In this document: positions 6,818 through 16,036 of the stretch, piece after piece | Position numbering within the stretch: the first letter of the stretch is position 1 | Layout of the letters: every line of letters starts with the position of its first letter | NCBI RefSeq assembly: GCF_030547185.1 | Contig: NZ_JAUOQR010000003.1 | Coordinates: 62,001-126,000 of the forward strand | Length of the DNA: 64,000 bases | Source: Neptuniibacter sp. 1_MG-2023 | GTDB lineage: Bacteria; Pseudomonadota; Gammaproteobacteria; Pseudomonadales; Balneatricaceae | Direction of reading: 5' to 3' | Made by a program: the position numbers and the translations under genes | Notes under the pieces: model-generated | Told to the model about the DNA's origin: nothing | Database searches by the model: none | What the model saw: the letters and a program-made list of their open reading frames with translations, nothing else

Positions 6818-9397
6818 ATGCGTCCAGATAAATTTACGTCCCAATTGCAAGAAGCTCTGGCAGACGCTCAATCTTTAGCTGTAGGCCGAGATCATAATTA
6901 CATTGAGCCTGTCCATCTTTTACAAGCATTACTAGATCAGCAGCAGGGTAGTGCTGTGCAGTTATTAGCTCAGGCGGGTGCAGATATGCAGCGTTTGAAA
7001 AACCAAACCGCACAGTACATCGACCGTTTGCCGAGTGTGCAAAACCCTGATGGTGAGATTCGTTTCTCTCAAGATGTTGCACGCGTCTTTAACAAGACAG
7101 ATAAGATCGCCCAGCAACGGGGTGATCAATATATTGCTAGTGAACTGATTCTTTTAGCCCTGCTAGATGATAAATCTGATGCAGGTAAAGCGCTGCGCGA
7201 ATCAGGTGTCAGCAAAGACAGACTAGAAGCTGTTATCAATCAAATTCGTGGAGGGGAGTCAGTGCAAGATCCTAATGCAGAAAGTAATCGTCAAGCTTTA
7301 GATAAGTATTGTATTGATCTTACTGAACGTGCGGAATCAGGCAAGCTCGACCCTGTAATAGGACGTGATGATGAGATTCGTCGAACTATTCAAGTTCTAC
7401 AGCGCCGTACTAAAAACAACCCTGTACTTATAGGGGAGCCGGGCGTCGGTAAAACTGCCATTGTAGAAGGGCTTGCACAGCGTATCGTTAATGGTGAAGT
7501 TCCTGAAGGGCTTAAGCGTAAAAAAGTGCTCTCGCTTGATATGGGATCGCTAATTGCTGGTGCGAAATTTCGAGGTGAATTTGAAGAGCGTCTAAAAGCT
7601 GTATTGAATGAGCTATCTAAACAGGAAGGGCAGGTTATTCTGTTTATCGATGAGCTACATACCATGGTGGGCGCAGGCAAAGGTGAAGGCGCAATGGATG
7701 CGGGTAATATGTTGAAGCCTGCATTAGCTCGAGGTGAGTTGCATTGTGTTGGTGCCACTACCTTGGATGAATATCGCCAATATGTTGAAAAAGATGCAGC
7801 TCTTGAACGTCGTTTCCAGAAAGTAATTGTCGATGAGCCAGATGAAGAATCCACGATTGCTATTTTGCGTGGTTTAAAAGAGCGGTATGAGATTCATCAT
7901 GCGGTTGATATTACCGACTCTGCAATTATTGCTGCGGCTAAATTGTCCCAGCGATATATCACAGATCGTCAACTTCCCGACAAAGCGATAGATCTAATCG
8001 ACGAAGCCGCTTCTCGTATTCGTATGGAGATGGATTCTAAACCGGAAGATATGGATCGCTTAGAGCGCCGTTTAATTCAGTTGAAAATGGAACGCGAGGC
8101 GCTTAAAAAAGAGAAAGATGCTGCTGCTAAACAGCGATTGAAAGAGCTAGAAGAGACTATAGGGAACATCGAAAAAGAGTTCTCTGATCTGGACGAAGTC
8201 TGGAAAGCAGAAAAGCTAGCGCTCCAAGGTTCTCAAAAAGTTAAAGAGGAGTTAGATTTAGCGCGAATCGAACTTGAGAAGTATACCCGTGCGGGTGATC
8301 TTCAGAAGATGTCCGAGCTACAGTATGGTCTTATTCCGGAGCTTGAGAAGGAGCTTGCCGCTGCAGCCCAAGCAGAAGAGCAGGGGCAGCAGGGAACTAA
8401 ATTACTGCGTAATAAAGTGACGGAGGAAGAGGTCGCTGAGGTGGTTTCTCGTTGGACAGGGATTCCGGTCAATCGCATGCTGGAAGGTGAGCGAGAAAAA
8501 CTATTACGTATGGAATCAGAGCTGCATAAGCAAGTTATCGGGCAGGACGAAGCCGTGATTGCTGTCTCTAATGCGGTACGCCGTTCACGAGCGGGTTTAT
8601 CTGACCCTAATCGGCCTAATGGTTCATTTCTTTTCCTTGGCCCTACAGGGGTGGGTAAGACCGAGCTATGTAAAGCCCTTGCAAGTTTTTTGTTTGATAC
8701 AAAAGATGCGATGGTGCGTATCGATATGTCTGAGTTTATGGAGAAACACTCCGTTGCACGTTTAATCGGTGCGCCTCCAGGCTATGTCGGTTACGAAGAA
8801 GGGGGGTATCTGACTGAAGCGGTGCGACGTAAACCTTACTCTGTTTTACTGTTGGACGAAGTCGAAAAAGCGCATCCAGATGTTTTTAATATTCTGTTGC
8901 AGGTATTGGAAGATGGGCGCTTAACTGATGGTCAAGGGCGGACAGTTGATTTCCGCAATACGATTGTAGTGATGACCTCTAATTTAGGGTCTGATCTTAT
9001 TCAGAACTTCAGTGATGACGATGATTATCAGCTCATGCATAACGCGGTAATGGAGTCTGTGGGTATGCACTTCCGCCCAGAAGTGATTAACCGTATTGAC
9101 GAAGTCGTTGTGTTCCACAGTTTGAAGAAAAGTCAGGTGGCCGGTATCGCTACTATTCAGCTACAGCATTTGCAAGATCGTTTGGCTGAACGCGAGTTGA
9201 AACTAACGTTAACTAGCACAGCGATGGATAAGCTGGTGGATGTAGGCTTTGAACCTATCTATGGGGCAAGGCCGTTAAAACGAGCCATTCAGCAGTGGAT
9301 AGAAAACCCGTTGGCACAGGAGATATTAGCGGGCAAGTATCTACCGGGTACAGAGATCGCTGTAGATGTGGAACAAGGGGAGTTTATCTTTCGATAG
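6818..9397 (+). CDS. clpB: ATP-dependent disaggregase ClpB (Hsp100)
   Basis: 859 residues, the usual length (E. coli 857). The hexameric AAA+ machine threads aggregated proteins for refolding with DnaK. The N domain covers about 1-150. AAA-1 has Walker A GEPGVGKT (206-213) and Walker B FIDELH. The charged coiled-coil middle domain, which sets ClpB apart from ClpA and ClpC, spans about 405-530. AAA-2 has Walker A GPTGVGKT near 605 and Walker [11 protein letters not shown]. No IGL/F loop for ClpP is expected or seen. GGAGG precedes the ATG by about 6 nt. Expression should be heat-induced from the sigma-32 promoter at 6702-6730. Confidence 0.98.
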   Translation: MRPDKFTSQLQEALADAQSLAVGRDHNYIEPVHLLQALLDQQQGSAVQLLAQAGADMQRLKNQTAQYIDRLPSVQNPDGEIRFSQDVARVFNKTDKIAQQRGDQYIASELILLALLDDKSDAGKALRESGVSKDRLEAVINQIRGGESVQDPNAESNRQALDKYCIDLTERAESGKLDPVIGRDDEIRRTIQVLQRRTKNNPVLIGEPGVGKTAIVEGLAQRIVNGEVPEGLKRKKVLSLDMGSLIAGAKFRGEFEERLKAVLNELSKQEGQVILFIDELHTMVGAGKGEGAMDAGNMLKPALARGELHCVGATTLDEYRQYVEKDAALERRFQKVIVDEPDEESTIAILRGLKERYEIHHAVDITDSAIIAAAKLSQRYITDRQLPDKAIDLIDEAASRIRMEMDSKPEDMDRLERRLIQLKMEREALKKEKDAAAKQRLKELEETIGNIEKEFSDLDEVWKAEKLALQGSQKVKEELDLARIELEKYTRAGDLQKMSELQYGLIPELEKELAAAAQAEEQGQQGTKLLRNKVTEEEVAEVVSRWTGIPVNRMLEGEREKLLRMESELHKQVIGQDEAVIAVSNAVRRSRAGLSDPNRPNGSFLFLGPTGVGKTELCKALASFLFDTKDAMVRIDMSEFMEKHSVARLIGAPPGYVGYEEGGYLTEAVRRKPYSVLLLDEVEKAHPDVFNILLQVLEDGRLTDGQGRTVDFRNTIVVMTSNLGSDLIQNFSDDDDYQLMHNAVMESVGMHFRPEVINRIDEVVVFHSLKKSQVAGIATIQLQHLQDRLAERELKLTLTSTAMDKLVDVGFEPIYGARPLKRAIQQWIENPLAQEILAGKYLPGTEIAVDVEQGEFIFR

Positions 9398-9422
9398 TAT
9401 GAACCTCTAAGGGTAACGCCGT

Positions 9423-9454
9423 AAGCCTGTGAATTGATCTTCGCAGGCTTTTTT
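9423..9454 (+). terminator. Rho-independent terminator of clpB
   Basis: AAGCCTG (9423-9429) pairs with CAGGCTT (9444-9450), with a 14-nt loop and a run of T to 9454, 25 bp after the clpB stop. Confidence 0.85.
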
Positions 9455-9514
9455 ATTGGCGGCGATCCGTTATGCTAAGTGTCTGTTATTACTTTTAGAT
9501 AAGGTAGGGTTTTG

Positions 9515-10195
9515 ATGCGGTTATGGTTTATAGTTTTTTTATTACTGGCTGGATGTGCAACACAAAAGCCGCAAAAGCAGGCTCCGCCCATTTCAAAGGT
9601 TACAACCGTCACGCCCATTGAGATCGGTTTACCCACACAATATGCATTTTCACCTTATGCTGATTATCTATCGCCTCTCTTATCTAATTTGAATCAAGAA
9701 CCTTTCTATCACTTGAGTAACCCCCAGCTACTGGTTAATTACTACCGCTATAGTGATGAAATTAGTGCGAATGACCCACAGAAAACGGTTTATGCATTTA
9801 CAAGTAAGGCAGGGGGTGAATGGGGCTATATAACCACGAGTGTGGGTCGTTCACCTATTGCTAATGGGTTTGTTATTGAGCATAGCCCTCTCGGAACCGT
9901 TTATGCATTAGTGCTGAAACAGACTAAGCTTTGTTTATCGACCCAAGCGAAAGGTTTACCTGTGTTTACACATGGGCGGTGGTTATTTAATGAATCCCCC
10001 GGTTTTTTTGAATGTACTGGGTTGACCAATAAGAGCATTTATAAAGTGGGTTCAGGCTTGCCAGGTCTGCTTGGGCCATATTTTGATGACAAAGATACGG
10101 TTTTGGTTTTTCGTTCGCGAGGTCAACTACAGCAGATTATCCTTGCGCTTAAATATCAGTTCCCTCAACTACTGGTTCCAGCCATAAATCGTTGA
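9515..10195 (+). CDS. Predicted lipoprotein of unknown function
   Basis: 226 residues from the ATG at 9515, chosen over the TTG at 9512 because AAGGTAGGG (9501-9509) gives a well-spaced ribosome-binding site. The N-terminus is a short lipoprotein signal with lipobox LAGC near residue 15. The mature part starts with a Pro/Lys-rich linker (TQKPQKQAPP). It contains two further cysteines (in KLCLS and FFECTG) that could form a disulfide in the periplasm. I do not recognise a family. It stands alone between the clpB terminator and a response regulator gene 131 bp downstream. Confidence 0.75.
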   Translation: MRLWFIVFLLLAGCATQKPQKQAPPISKVTTVTPIEIGLPTQYAFSPYADYLSPLLSNLNQEPFYHLSNPQLLVNYYRYSDEISANDPQKTVYAFTSKAGGEWGYITTSVGRSPIANGFVIEHSPLGTVYALVLKQTKLCLSTQAKGLPVFTHGRWLFNESPGFFECTGLTNKSIYKVGSGLPGLLGPYFDDKDTVLVFRSRGQLQQIILALKYQFPQLLVPAINR

Positions 10196-10326
10196 TTCTC
10201 TGTTTTTAAGCAGCCTAACTGGACGGAAAACAATGTGTTTGTTATACCTGATAGGCTAAAAGATCGTTATTGTTTCTGATGAGTGGCCCAATTTTAGTTA
10301 ATGGGTGGATGTTGTAGAGGGGAAGA

Positions 10327-11112
10327 ATGAGTCAAATTAAAGTACTGATTGTTGATGATGCTCGATTTATTCGTGATCACGTGTCACGGATTGTAAAAGA
10401 GCACTTCCCTGAGTATCAGATTGATTCTGCTGAGGATGGTGAAGCTGGGCGCAAGCAGATGAATAATGAAAATTACGATCTTATTCTTTGTGATTGGGAG
10501 ATGCCGGGTATGTCTGGCTTGGATCTTCTGCAATGGGCTCGTCAGCAAGTTAACTATGTCGATATACCGTTCATCATGATTACCAGCCGTGGGGAGCGAG
10601 ATTATGTGCTTAAGGCGATCCAAGCTGGTGTTAACGACTATATGGGTAAGCCTTTCGAAGATAGGCAGTTAGTTGAGAAAATTAAGAAGTACGTGGGTAA
10701 GCGTTTCACTACTAGTGCAGAATCACGTCGAAAGGCAGCTCAAATGCTGGCGGCAGGAAAAACTGCTGCCGTGGCAAAGGCGGCGAAAAAACCTAAAGGC
10801 TTAGCTCAGCTACGTGTTGCTTCTGGTGTGTTGCGTTGTGCTATTAAAGAGGTAACGTTGCAGTCAGTACAAGTCGTGGTCAAACGGGAGGATGGAGTAC
10901 CTCAGCTTCTTGAGCAGTCAGTGGTTGATATTGAGCAGGTGAATGGTAATAGTGTTGCTCAGATGAATGGTTTTATTTCAGGTTTACAGGCAAACGAAAA
11001 AAGCACACAGACAAACTTTATTAGTGTTGATATACAGTTCGTTGATAATGATCCAGAAAAACTAGAAGTATTAACGCATTATATTGCGAGTTTGACTAAA
11101 CAGTCGGATTAA
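10327..11112 (+). CDS. Orphan response regulator: REC domain plus unassigned C-terminal domain
   Basis: 261 residues. Residues 1-125 are a complete CheY-like receiver: acidic pair DD (10-11), phospho-acceptor Asp56 in LCDWEMPGMSG, Thr86 in MITSRG and Lys108 in GKPF. A basic, Ala-rich linker (about 130-160) leads to residues 160-261, a strand-rich domain (RVASGVLRCAIKEVTLQSVQVVV...) that could be a PilZ-like barrel. It lacks the c-di-GMP motifs RxxxR and D/NxSxxG, so I leave it unassigned. No DNA-binding helix-turn-helix is evident. No histidine kinase gene is adjacent, so the signal source is unknown. It could act through protein contacts. Confidence 0.8.
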   Translation: MSQIKVLIVDDARFIRDHVSRIVKEHFPEYQIDSAEDGEAGRKQMNNENYDLILCDWEMPGMSGLDLLQWARQQVNYVDIPFIMITSRGERDYVLKAIQAGVNDYMGKPFEDRQLVEKIKKYVGKRFTTSAESRRKAAQMLAAGKTAAVAKAAKKPKGLAQLRVASGVLRCAIKEVTLQSVQVVVKREDGVPQLLEQSVVDIEQVNGNSVAQMNGFISGLQANEKSTQTNFISVDIQFVDNDPEKLEVLTHYIASLTKQSD

Positions 11113-11137
11113 TGCTGAGGGGGTTCTGGCGTAGTAA

Positions 11138-11157
11138 AGGCTGCCAAGAAGCAGCCT
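11138..11157. terminator. Hairpin between convergent genes
   Basis: AGGCTGC (11138-11144) pairs with GCAGCCT (11151-11157) around a 6-nt loop, between the convergent regulator gene and the small minus-strand gene. The minus strand has only a weak TTTA tract, so termination is likely but modest. Confidence 0.5.
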
Positions 11158-11188
11158 ATAGATCAATTAATAGGTATTGATTGTTCTC

Positions 11189-11455
11189 TTAATATAGTGC
11201 TTTTTCATCTTTTATTACGTCGATCAACACCTCAAGGAAAAGGCGATCGGCTTCGCTGTGTTCTAGCGGTATTTTAATGTTAGTGACTGATGACAGCTCA
11301 TCCGCGATAACCACCGCTGCATTATCATCATTTATATGCTCTCGAGCTATTTTTAGTGCTGTCTCGCAAATTTCAGGTTCAACAAGTACTTTTCGTATGA
11401 ACGACATCAGTTCGTTAATCACGCGTTCTTTGTTTTTAATCTCAGCAATACTCAT
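11189..11455 (-). CDS. Small hypothetical protein
   Basis: 88 residues starting MSIAEIKNKER. The start at 11455 is chosen because the minus strand carries AGGAG about 7 nt upstream; a longer in-frame reading to 11581 is less likely. The protein is mostly helical and acidic, with alternating charged and hydrophobic residues, no signal peptide and no cysteine-rich site apart from Cys30 or so. No family recognised. It lies between an orphan response regulator and the ilvIH leader. Its promoter region backs onto that of ilvIH. Confidence 0.6.
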   Translation of the reverse strand: MSIAEIKNKERVINELMSFIRKVLVEPEICETALKIAREHINDDNAAVVIADELSSVTNIKIPLEHSEADRLFLEVLIDVIKDEKALY

Positions 11456-11605
11456 AGGGATCTCCTGTACACGTATAGTTGGAGCGAATTGGATTTTGGC
11501 GCTCCGCCTCTGAGTTTTATATAGCAAAACTATAACGCGATCTGGCTGTTCTGGGTAGTAGATTACTACAAACAAGCGCAATGCCTCAGTTTTCCCTCCT
11601 TTGGG

Positions 11606-11635
11606 TTGAAAAAATCAACCTGAATGGGCTACAAT
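11606..11635 (+). promoter_or_regulatory. Sigma-70 promoter of ilvIH
   Basis: TTGAAA (11606-11611) and TACAAT (11630-11635) are separated by 18 bp. Predicted transcription starts near 11642, which gives a leader of about 270 nt before ilvI. Confidence 0.6.
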
Positions 11636-11641
11636 TACCGC

Positions 11642-11914
11642 CTCGAATTTTGAGGCCTTGAGTGTGTAGGTAACCCCGAAACTCAGGGAGACAGCTTTCT
11701 GTGAGCCGTTTCTCAAAGGTCTGTCGGTTGGGAGATCCCTAACACCGGCACACACCCGAACGTGAACCTTCAGCTCTACCCCTGGAATGGTTCAGAGTGA
11801 GATCGCTAGAGAGTCAAAAAATATTGTCTGGTACAGGCACGTTCAACGTTACAGAAACAAAAACTGTTAATTTCGTCAGTAACGAGACACTGACGTCGTT
11901 AGAGGGTGAATAAA
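11642..11914 (+). promoter_or_regulatory. Long structured 5' leader of ilvIH
   Basis: This 270-nt leader has no convincing ORF but many helices. A closing stem pairs GTGTGT (11662-11667) with ACACAC (11750-11755). Inside it are a hairpin with ACAG/CTGT and another with CGGTT...CACCG arms around GGG-AGAT-CCC. Next comes TGAACC (11763-11768) with GGTTCA (11789-11794). Finally a perfect 7-bp stem (11874-11880 with 11889-11895) ends 6 nt from the ribosome-binding site. The density of helices suggests a cis-regulatory RNA controlling branched-chain amino acid synthesis. From memory, an ilvB-OMG RNA motif exists in marine gammaproteobacteria; whether this is a relative needs a covariance search. 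Confidence 0.5.
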
Positions 11915-13636
11915 GTGGAATTACTTTCAGGCGCAGAAATGGTTGTTCGCGCACTTCGTGATGAAGGCGTTAAATTTATCTACGGATATCCTGGCGGTGC
12001 ATTACTGCACATTTACGATGCAATCTTTACTCAGGATGACGTCGAACACATTTTGGTCCGCCATGAGCAAGCTGCCACTCATATGGCAGATGCGTATGCA
12101 CGTGCAACCGGTAAAGCGGGTGTGGCACTTGTAACTTCAGGTCCAGGGGCGACCAATGCCGTTACAGGCATTGCTACGGCTTACATGGACTCAATCCCAA
12201 TGGTTGTTCTTACAGGTCAGGTTATGTCACACCTGATCGGTGAAGATGCTTTCCAAGAAACCGATATGATCGGTGTCTCGCGTCCTATCGTGAAACACAG
12301 CTTCAGTGTTCAGCGTCCGGAAGATATTCCAGAGATTATAAAGAAAGCGTTCCATATCGCTGAGAGTGGCCGTCCAGGCCCCGTTGTTGTCGATATCCCT
12401 AAAGATATGACAACCCCAACAGAGCGTTATGAGTATGAATACCCTAAGAGTGTCAAAATGCGCTCTTACAACCCTATCTCTAAAGGGCATTCCGGCCAGA
12501 TTAAAAAGGCTGTGGATATGCTGTTGGCTGCCAAGCGTCCCGTTATTTATGCGGGCGGTGGTGTCATTATGGGTGATGCGAGTAAAGAGTTGATCGCACT
12601 CGCTAAAGAGTTAGGTTGCCCTGTTACAAATACGCTGATGGGCTTGGGTGGTTTCCCAGGTACTGACCCTCAGTTTATTGGTATGTTAGGTATGCATGGT
12701 AGCTATGAAGCGAATATGGCGATGCATCATAGTGATATGATTTTAGCGGTCGGAGCTCGTTTTGATGACCGAGTAACGAACGGTACCGATAAGTTTTGCC
12801 CAACGGCAAAAATTGTTCATATTGATATTGATCCTGCATCGATCTCTAAAACGATTAAAGCTGATGTGCCAATCGTAGGGCCTGCGCAAGCGGTCTTAAA
12901 AGAGATGTTAGAGCAACTGCAAGCGGCGAAAAGTACGCCATCTGCTGAAAGCCTGAAAACATGGTGGGAGCAGATTGAAGAGTGGCGTGGTCGTCATGGC
13001 GGTCGTTATAAAACAGATGACTCCAAGCAGATGAAGCCTCAGCAGGTTATTGAGATGCTAAGCAAAGTCACTAATGGTGATGCTTATGTTTGTTCTGATG
13101 TAGGTCAGCATCAAATGTTTGCTGCTCAGTATTATAAGTTTAACAAACCTAACCGTTGGATTAACTCCGGTGGCTTGGGAACTATGGGCTTTGGTTTACC
13201 TGCTGCAATGGGCGTTAAGCTTAACTTTCCTGAAGAGGAAGTTGTATGCGTAACGGGTGAAGGTAGTATCCAGATGAATATCCAGGAACTATCTACCATT
13301 AGCCAATATGGTATCCCAGTTAAAGTTATCTGCTTGAATAACCAGTCATTAGGCATGGTACGTCAGTGGCAGGATATGAACTATGAGTCCCGCCACTCGC
13401 AGTCTTATATGCAGTCGTTACCTGATTTCGTCAAACTGGTTGAATCTTACGGTCACGTAGGCATTAAGGTTGAGCGTTATGAGGATCTTGAAGGCGCTAT
13501 GCGTGAAGCATTTGCTATGAAAGATCGTATGGTATTCATGGATATCGCAGTAGATCCGTTTGAGCACGTTTACCCTATGCAGGTACCGCGTGGTTCTATG
13601 CGTGACATGTGGCTAAGCAAAACGGAGAGAACATAA
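11915..13636 (+). CDS. ilvI: Acetolactate synthase large (catalytic) subunit
   Basis: 573 residues. This ThDP-dependent enzyme condenses two pyruvates to acetolactate, or pyruvate plus 2-ketobutyrate, committing carbon to valine, leucine and isoleucine. The GTG at 11915 gives [14 protein letters not shown], matching E. coli IlvI, and AGAGGG (11901-11906) lies 8 nt upstream. The GTG at 11906 would overlap that site. The catalytic Glu lies in [15 protein letters not shown], and the ThDP-binding GDGS-type motif is present as GEGSIQMN followed by [12 protein letters not shown]. ilvH starts 2 bp after its stop. Probably controlled through the structured leader. Confidence 0.95.
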   Translation: MELLSGAEMVVRALRDEGVKFIYGYPGGALLHIYDAIFTQDDVEHILVRHEQAATHMADAYARATGKAGVALVTSGPGATNAVTGIATAYMDSIPMVVLTGQVMSHLIGEDAFQETDMIGVSRPIVKHSFSVQRPEDIPEIIKKAFHIAESGRPGPVVVDIPKDMTTPTERYEYEYPKSVKMRSYNPISKGHSGQIKKAVDMLLAAKRPVIYAGGGVIMGDASKELIALAKELGCPVTNTLMGLGGFPGTDPQFIGMLGMHGSYEANMAMHHSDMILAVGARFDDRVTNGTDKFCPTAKIVHIDIDPASISKTIKADVPIVGPAQAVLKEMLEQLQAAKSTPSAESLKTWWEQIEEWRGRHGGRYKTDDSKQMKPQQVIEMLSKVTNGDAYVCSDVGQHQMFAAQYYKFNKPNRWINSGGLGTMGFGLPAAMGVKLNFPEEEVVCVTGEGSIQMNIQELSTISQYGIPVKVICLNNQSLGMVRQWQDMNYESRHSQSYMQSLPDFVKLVESYGHVGIKVERYEDLEGAMREAFAMKDRMVFMDIAVDPFEHVYPMQVPRGSMRDMWLSKTERT

Positions 13637-13638
13637 TC

Positions 13639-14133
13639 ATGCGTCATATTATTTCTGTATTGATGGAAAACGAACCGGGTGCATTATCCCGTGTAGTTGG
13701 ATTGTTCTCTCAGCGCAATTTCAATATTGAGTCGCTAACCGTTGCACCGACAGAAGATGAGACATTGTCTCGTTTGACGGTAACTACTATTGGCGATGAC
13801 CGTGTGGTTGAGCAGATTACTAAGCAGCTGAATAAGCTGATTGATATAGTGAAGGTTGTTGACCTGACTGAAGGCGATCATCTTGAGCGCGAGCTTATGA
13901 TGATTAAAATGAAAGCCAACAATGGTACTGTTCGCGCTGAGATTAAGCGTACGACAGATATCTTCCGTGGCACTATTATCGATGTGACGCCAAATACTTT
14001 TACCGTACAGCTGGTGGGAGCAAGCAGTAAGCTGGATGCTTTTATCGAAGCCTTAGGGACGTCCAATATTATGGAAGTTGTACGTTCTGGTGTATCGGGT
14101 ATTGCCCGTGGTGAGAAAGTTCTGAGCGTATAA
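13639..14133 (+). CDS. ilvH: Acetolactate synthase small (regulatory) subunit
   Basis: 164 residues, the family length (E. coli IlvH 163). It binds the large subunit, raises its activity and gives valine feedback inhibition. The N-terminal ACT domain (about 4-75) begins RHIISVLMENEPGALSRV, where the NEPG turn is part of the valine site, and a second ACT-like domain follows. The ATG at 13639 has GGAGAG just upstream. ilvC does not follow; a strong terminator does, so ketol-acid reductoisomerase must be encoded elsewhere. Confidence 0.95.
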   Translation: MRHIISVLMENEPGALSRVVGLFSQRNFNIESLTVAPTEDETLSRLTVTTIGDDRVVEQITKQLNKLIDIVKVVDLTEGDHLERELMMIKMKANNGTVRAEIKRTTDIFRGTIIDVTPNTFTVQLVGASSKLDAFIEALGTSNIMEVVRSGVSGIARGEKVLSV

Positions 14134-14154
14134 ATTCAGACAAAGGTTAGAATC

Positions 14155-14189
14155 AAGCGGCATTCTGGTAACGGGATGCCGCTTTTTTT
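14155..14189 (+). terminator. Rho-independent terminator of ilvIH
   Basis: A 9-bp stem AAGCGGCAT (14155-14163) with ATGCCGCTT (14176-14184), then a T-run to 14189. Confidence 0.9.
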
Positions 14190-14274
14190 ATGCCGCAACG
14201 ATGTGTTTTAGTAGCGCTTTTAGTCTAGAGATCTTTATTTATTATTGGAGAGGAGGCCGGTAACTGACCGAATG

Positions 14275-14553
14275 TTAGGCAATGAGGAGTTGTTTAAGCT
14301 CGGATATTTTCTCGCGAGATATATCTAAATCAACTTTAATTGTTGTATCGGCTGCGCGTCTTCGTATCGTGTGATGTTTATCACAGGCAGGTTTGCGGCG
14401 CTCAGGACCTGAATAATTGACGCGCTGTTGTTGCACAAACCAGTCTTCTGCATGGTTCAGCGTAGGGAAATAGGGGCTAGTTCTACCCGCACTTTTATCA
14501 TACCAATAATAAACAAATTGATAGTTACGAAAATCTTTAATGAGTTTTGGCAT
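14275..14553 (-). CDS. Small hypothetical protein with a GPERR motif
   Basis: 92 residues. The N-terminal half is aromatic-rich (FRNYQFVYYWYDK). The middle carries YSGPERRKPACDKHH followed by RRRAADT, a motif of unknown role seen in many short signalling-associated proteins of marine gammaproteobacteria and pseudomonads. It has no signal peptide and no membrane segment. A ribosome-binding site is weak. The gene is isolated between the ilvIH terminator and a cytochrome c peroxidase gene on the same strand. Function not recognised; a real gene is likely, given good codon structure. Confidence 0.55.
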   Translation of the reverse strand: MPKLIKDFRNYQFVYYWYDKSAGRTSPYFPTLNHAEDWFVQQQRVNYSGPERRKPACDKHHTIRRRAADTTIKVDLDISREKISELKQLLIA

Positions 14554-14691
14554 CGTTTTCTACAACAGTCAGAGCAAAATATGACTCGTATTCTATGGTA
14601 AGAAAGCTGAACAGCAGCTGATAATTGTTGGCTGTTTTAGAAAAATATTAATAAAACAGCCTATGGATAAGTTGTGCAAGGATTAGGGGAG

Positions 14692-15864
14692 TTATTCTTT
14701 ATTATTTAACAGATGCTCATAACGTTTATCAGTGAGTGTTTTCATAAATGCAACTAGCGCATCTACGCGTTTATCATCAAGTGCTGGCCCTGTTTCTAAC
14801 TCTTTGAGTGATAAGTTTTGCGGTACTTCAGGTGTAGCCCAAACCTGTCCTGTTTCGGGATTGATTTGGCGTTTACTACTGCGGCTGTTGTATTTATCGT
14901 AAAACAGAACAACAGTACGTAAATCTTGAAAAACACCGTTGTGCATATAAGGGGCTGTTACCGCGATATTACGCAGTGTCGGGACTTTAAATTTACCCGC
15001 TTGTTTAGGATCATCAACCTGTGGATGATTGAGTAAGCCTGTATCTGCTGTATCAATAGGAACACTATTTTTCTTGCGTCCCTCAATATTGGTTGGAATG
15101 CCAATATTATGATATTCGTAGTTAGTGAATGTCTCTTGTGGATGACGCTGAGATTTATTCAGCTGATGGCATAGATTGCAGTTGGTGAATTGTTGGGAGA
15201 AAAATAGCGTGCGGCCTAATTCCTCCTGCTCTGTCATCTTATATTCGCCTTTTAAGTAGCGGTCATATTTTGAATCAAATGGTGCGAATAGTTCAGTACG
15301 TTCGAAATGGGCGATGCTGTCGGCCATCGCTGCATAACTGTTTTCCGCATTGGTGAAAATATTATCACCATAAAGTGATTTAAATGCAGAGAGATAAAAC
15401 GGATTTTCCTGCAAACGTTTAACTATTACTCTTTTGTTGGGCATGCCCATCTCTATAGGATTCGTAGGTGGTCCTCCCGCTTGGCCTGCCAAGTTGCTTT
15501 CACGGCCATCATGAAACTGCCCTCCAATATATTTGCCTTCTTTATTGAATGTGAAATCCGGGCTAAACATTGCGTAGGCGGCTGTGGGGGCATTACGATC
15601 ACCGAGTGAATGACCATCATCACCTAGTGAATAGGCACCTTGAACGCCATTGTCGCGAGGGTCAGTAAAAGCATGACTAGCGGAATGGCAAGTGGCGCAG
15701 GATTGAGTTCGATTAAAGGATAGGTTGGTATCAAAAAACAACTGCTGCCCTAGCTGTTCTTTAGTTGGGGTATGTCGGGTATCATCTGTATTATTAGCAT
15801 TACTGTATGTAGCAAGTAGTAATAGCAAGAAAGGCAAGATATTGTGGCGAGTGCGTATATGCAT
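14692..15864 (-). CDS. Periplasmic di-heme cytochrome c peroxidase (CcpA/MauG family)
   Basis: 390 residues with a Sec signal peptide (hydrophobic residues 9-19). Two c-type heme sites are visible: CATCH (56-60) and CNLCH (229-233). This is the family of bacterial cytochrome c peroxidases, which reduce H2O2 with electrons from cytochrome c, and of MauG-like enzymes; sequence alone does not separate them. The conserved GQFHDGRE and the C-terminal TPYMHNG-like stretch (APYMHNGVF) are typical. The gene diverges from a diguanylate cyclase gene across a region with a Fur-box-like palindrome, so iron control is plausible. No strong ribosome-binding site precedes the ATG. Confidence 0.85.
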   Translation of the reverse strand: MHIRTRHNILPFLLLLLATYSNANNTDDTRHTPTKEQLGQQLFFDTNLSFNRTQSCATCHSASHAFTDPRDNGVQGAYSLGDDGHSLGDRNAPTAAYAMFSPDFTFNKEGKYIGGQFHDGRESNLAGQAGGPPTNPIEMGMPNKRVIVKRLQENPFYLSAFKSLYGDNIFTNAENSYAAMADSIAHFERTELFAPFDSKYDRYLKGEYKMTEQEELGRTLFFSQQFTNCNLCHQLNKSQRHPQETFTNYEYHNIGIPTNIEGRKKNSVPIDTADTGLLNHPQVDDPKQAGKFKVPTLRNIAVTAPYMHNGVFQDLRTVVLFYDKYNSRSSKRQINPETGQVWATPEVPQNLSLKELETGPALDDKRVDALVAFMKTLTDKRYEHLLNNKE

Positions 15865-15894
15865 ATGAAATATATTCGATAATGTGAATGTAAT

Positions 15895-15909
15895 TGATAA
15901 CCGTTATCA
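15895..15909. promoter_or_regulatory. Fur-box-like palindrome
   Basis: The 15-mer reads TGATAACCGTTATCA. It differs from the 7-1-7 Fur consensus TGATAATnATTATCA only at the two positions flanking the centre. It lies 31 bp upstream of the peroxidase start and 128 bp upstream of the divergent diguanylate cyclase. A second weaker dyad (TTGAT-actc-ATCAA, 15939-15952) is next to it. Confidence 0.55.
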
Positions 15910-16036
15910 ATAATACCCTTTTTTGAGATTTTATTATATTGATACTCATCAAATATTATAGATCCAGAGCATCAATACAGAGCTTATCTTGGTATCTTTT
16001 AGCGAAGCTAAGATAGAAAGGGTTAGGTGGAAGTTC

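Noticed and set aside
7390-7854. 154-codon open frame on the minus strand inside clpB
   Set aside because: Shadow of clpB; Ser/Arg-rich translation without family resemblance.
11456-11581. Extended 130-residue version of the small minus-strand gene
   Set aside because: AGGAG is placed correctly for the ATG at 11455 and the extension overlaps the divergent promoter region.
11787-11870. Possible leader peptide (ATG at 11787, 27 codons) before ilvI
   Set aside because: Only scattered Ile/Val codons, no regulatory codon run, no good ribosome-binding site and no terminator/antiterminator pair after it.
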